A DNA stretch of 64,000 nt from Ichthyophis bannanicus (taxonomy: Eukaryota > Chordata > Amphibia > Gymnophiona > Ichthyophiidae): NCBI GenBank assembly GCA_033557465.1, contig CM066031.1, positions 1,445,603,659 through 1,445,667,658 of the forward strand, read 5' to 3'. The notes under the pieces were generated by a model that was not told the origin of the DNA, did not search any database, and worked only from the letters and a program-made list of their open reading frames with translations. The number at the start of each line of letters is the position of its first letter. Position 1 is the stretch's first letter. The position numbers and the translations under genes were made by a program. Shown here piece by piece: positions 63,497 through 64,000 of the stretch.

Positions 63497-64000
63497 TGTG
63501 GTAGGCGGACGGCCTAGATCCATGCTAAATTGAAACTAAGCAGGACAGGTCCTGAGCAGCTTGACCTGTAACTGAAGCCTGTAGTTAGGCCCAGAGGAAG
63601 GACAACCCCCATGAATGGTGACACCATAGAATGGGAAACTTAACTCAGTTTAACTGGAACATAGCTTAAGCAGAAACGAAACTTAGAAAATATAGAACAA
63701 CAAGTTTAATTGGTACTGATAAGGTGTGACTATTGCTTCTATGCGAATTAATTAACTCTGCAAAAAGCAAGGTTACAGTGCCCTGCTTCACATATGTTGT
63801 AACAAGCTAAGCGGCCTTGGAGGAGAGATGTAACAAGGTAGAGGACCACTGACACATTGTAATTGGGACTTTTTTCGGGAAGGGGGGCAACCAGGTGCTG
63901 ATGCAGACCAGAGTCCCGCTTGGGTAGCCATATCAGTACCGGGGACCACTCGATTTTTTTTTGGGGGAGAGGGGTACTGGGACCAATGAAAAGTTTGCCT
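63497..64000 (+). repeat. ERV2 3' LTR, cut by the window end
   Basis: It starts TGTGGTAGGCGGACGG after the polypurine tract (AAAGGGGGGAA). Compared with the 5' LTR it has many one-base insertions, such as GGCGGAC for GGCGAC, CTAAATTGAAACT for CTAATTGAACT and GCAGGACAGGTCC for GCAGACAGGCC, and odd T-runs near 63870 and 63953-63961. Confidence 0.85.

Larger units (their letters stand above)
55960..64000 (+). mobile_element. ERV2: decayed relative of ERV1, 3' end outside the window
   Basis: It has the same orientation and order as ERV1: LTR (55960-56600), tRNA-Gly primer site, leader with donor, remnants of nucleocapsid, protease, RT, RNase H, integrase end and env, polypurine tract, and a 3' LTR from 63497 cut by the window end. 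Most of gag and the integrase core are missing. Stops and frameshifts are everywhere. LTR similarity to ERV1 is clear (TGTGG-AGG start, AGCTTGACCTGTAA, ACCATTGTAATTGGGACTAG, TATAAAAGTTGTTG) but with many differences, so the two are separate insertions of related families. Confidence 0.9.

Overview
This window is vertebrate genomic DNA made almost entirely of transposable elements, many of them nested inside one another. No complete host gene is visible. The mix is four DIRS-type tyrosine-recombinase retroelements, CR1-, L2-like, RTE-like and L1-derived LINE pieces, SINEs, a hAT, a second cut-and-paste transposon and two class I (gamma-type) endogenous retroviruses. The abundance of DIRS suggests an amphibian, perhaps a caecilian, but that is an inference from element content and not a species identification.

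Layout. 1-1.0 kb: a GC-rich non-autonomous element. 1.2-1.4 kb: a weak candidate host exon. 1.6-8.7 kb: CR1 pieces, one of them split by DIRS copy A (2654-8445). 8.7-10.1 kb: AT-rich sequence with no gene. 10.1-15.9 kb: DIRS copy B. 16.3-19.2 kb: a DNA transposon with terminal inverted repeats, a TAA target duplication and one large, nearly intact gene of a family I cannot name. 19.4-20.4 kb: LINE/SINE debris. 20.4-25.5 kb: DIRS copy D, which has only a gag-like gene. 25.5-26.5 kb: LINE debris and a tRNA-derived SINE. 26.7-38.4 kb: DIRS copy C, which carries a GC-rich element (29453-30055), a CR1 LINE (30176-33355), an L1 ORF1-only element (34501-36301) and a SINE (about 37973-38171). 38.4-41.1 kb: a non-autonomous hAT with a 200-bp-arm palindrome and a G-rich minisatellite. 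41.1-43.8 kb: no recognisable gene.

43.8-55.2 kb: an RTE-like LINE end interrupted by provirus ERV1 (44286-55067). ERV1 has LTRs, a tRNA-Gly primer site, gag, pro-pol and env, but every gene carries a break, and an L2-like LINE sits in its reverse transcriptase. 56-64 kb: ERV2, a decayed relative in the same orientation, whose 3' LTR runs off the window.

How the parts work together. DIRS copies A-C encode or once encoded Gag, RT-RNase H and a tyrosine recombinase. Their inverted termini and internal complementary region fit replication through a circle and integration without target duplication. Copy D would need their enzymes. The L1 ORF1-only element would need an L1 ORF2 from elsewhere, the SINE would need the L2-like LINE whose tail it shares, and the hAT would need an outside transposase. 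The insertions give a relative order: CR1 before DIRS A; DIRS C before its four passengers; RTE before ERV1. The best candidates for something little described are the 16326-19159 transposon, the ORF1-only L1 with 110-bp promoter-like monomers, the palindrome-bearing hAT, and the contradiction in ERV1 between near-identical LTRs and a heavily broken interior.
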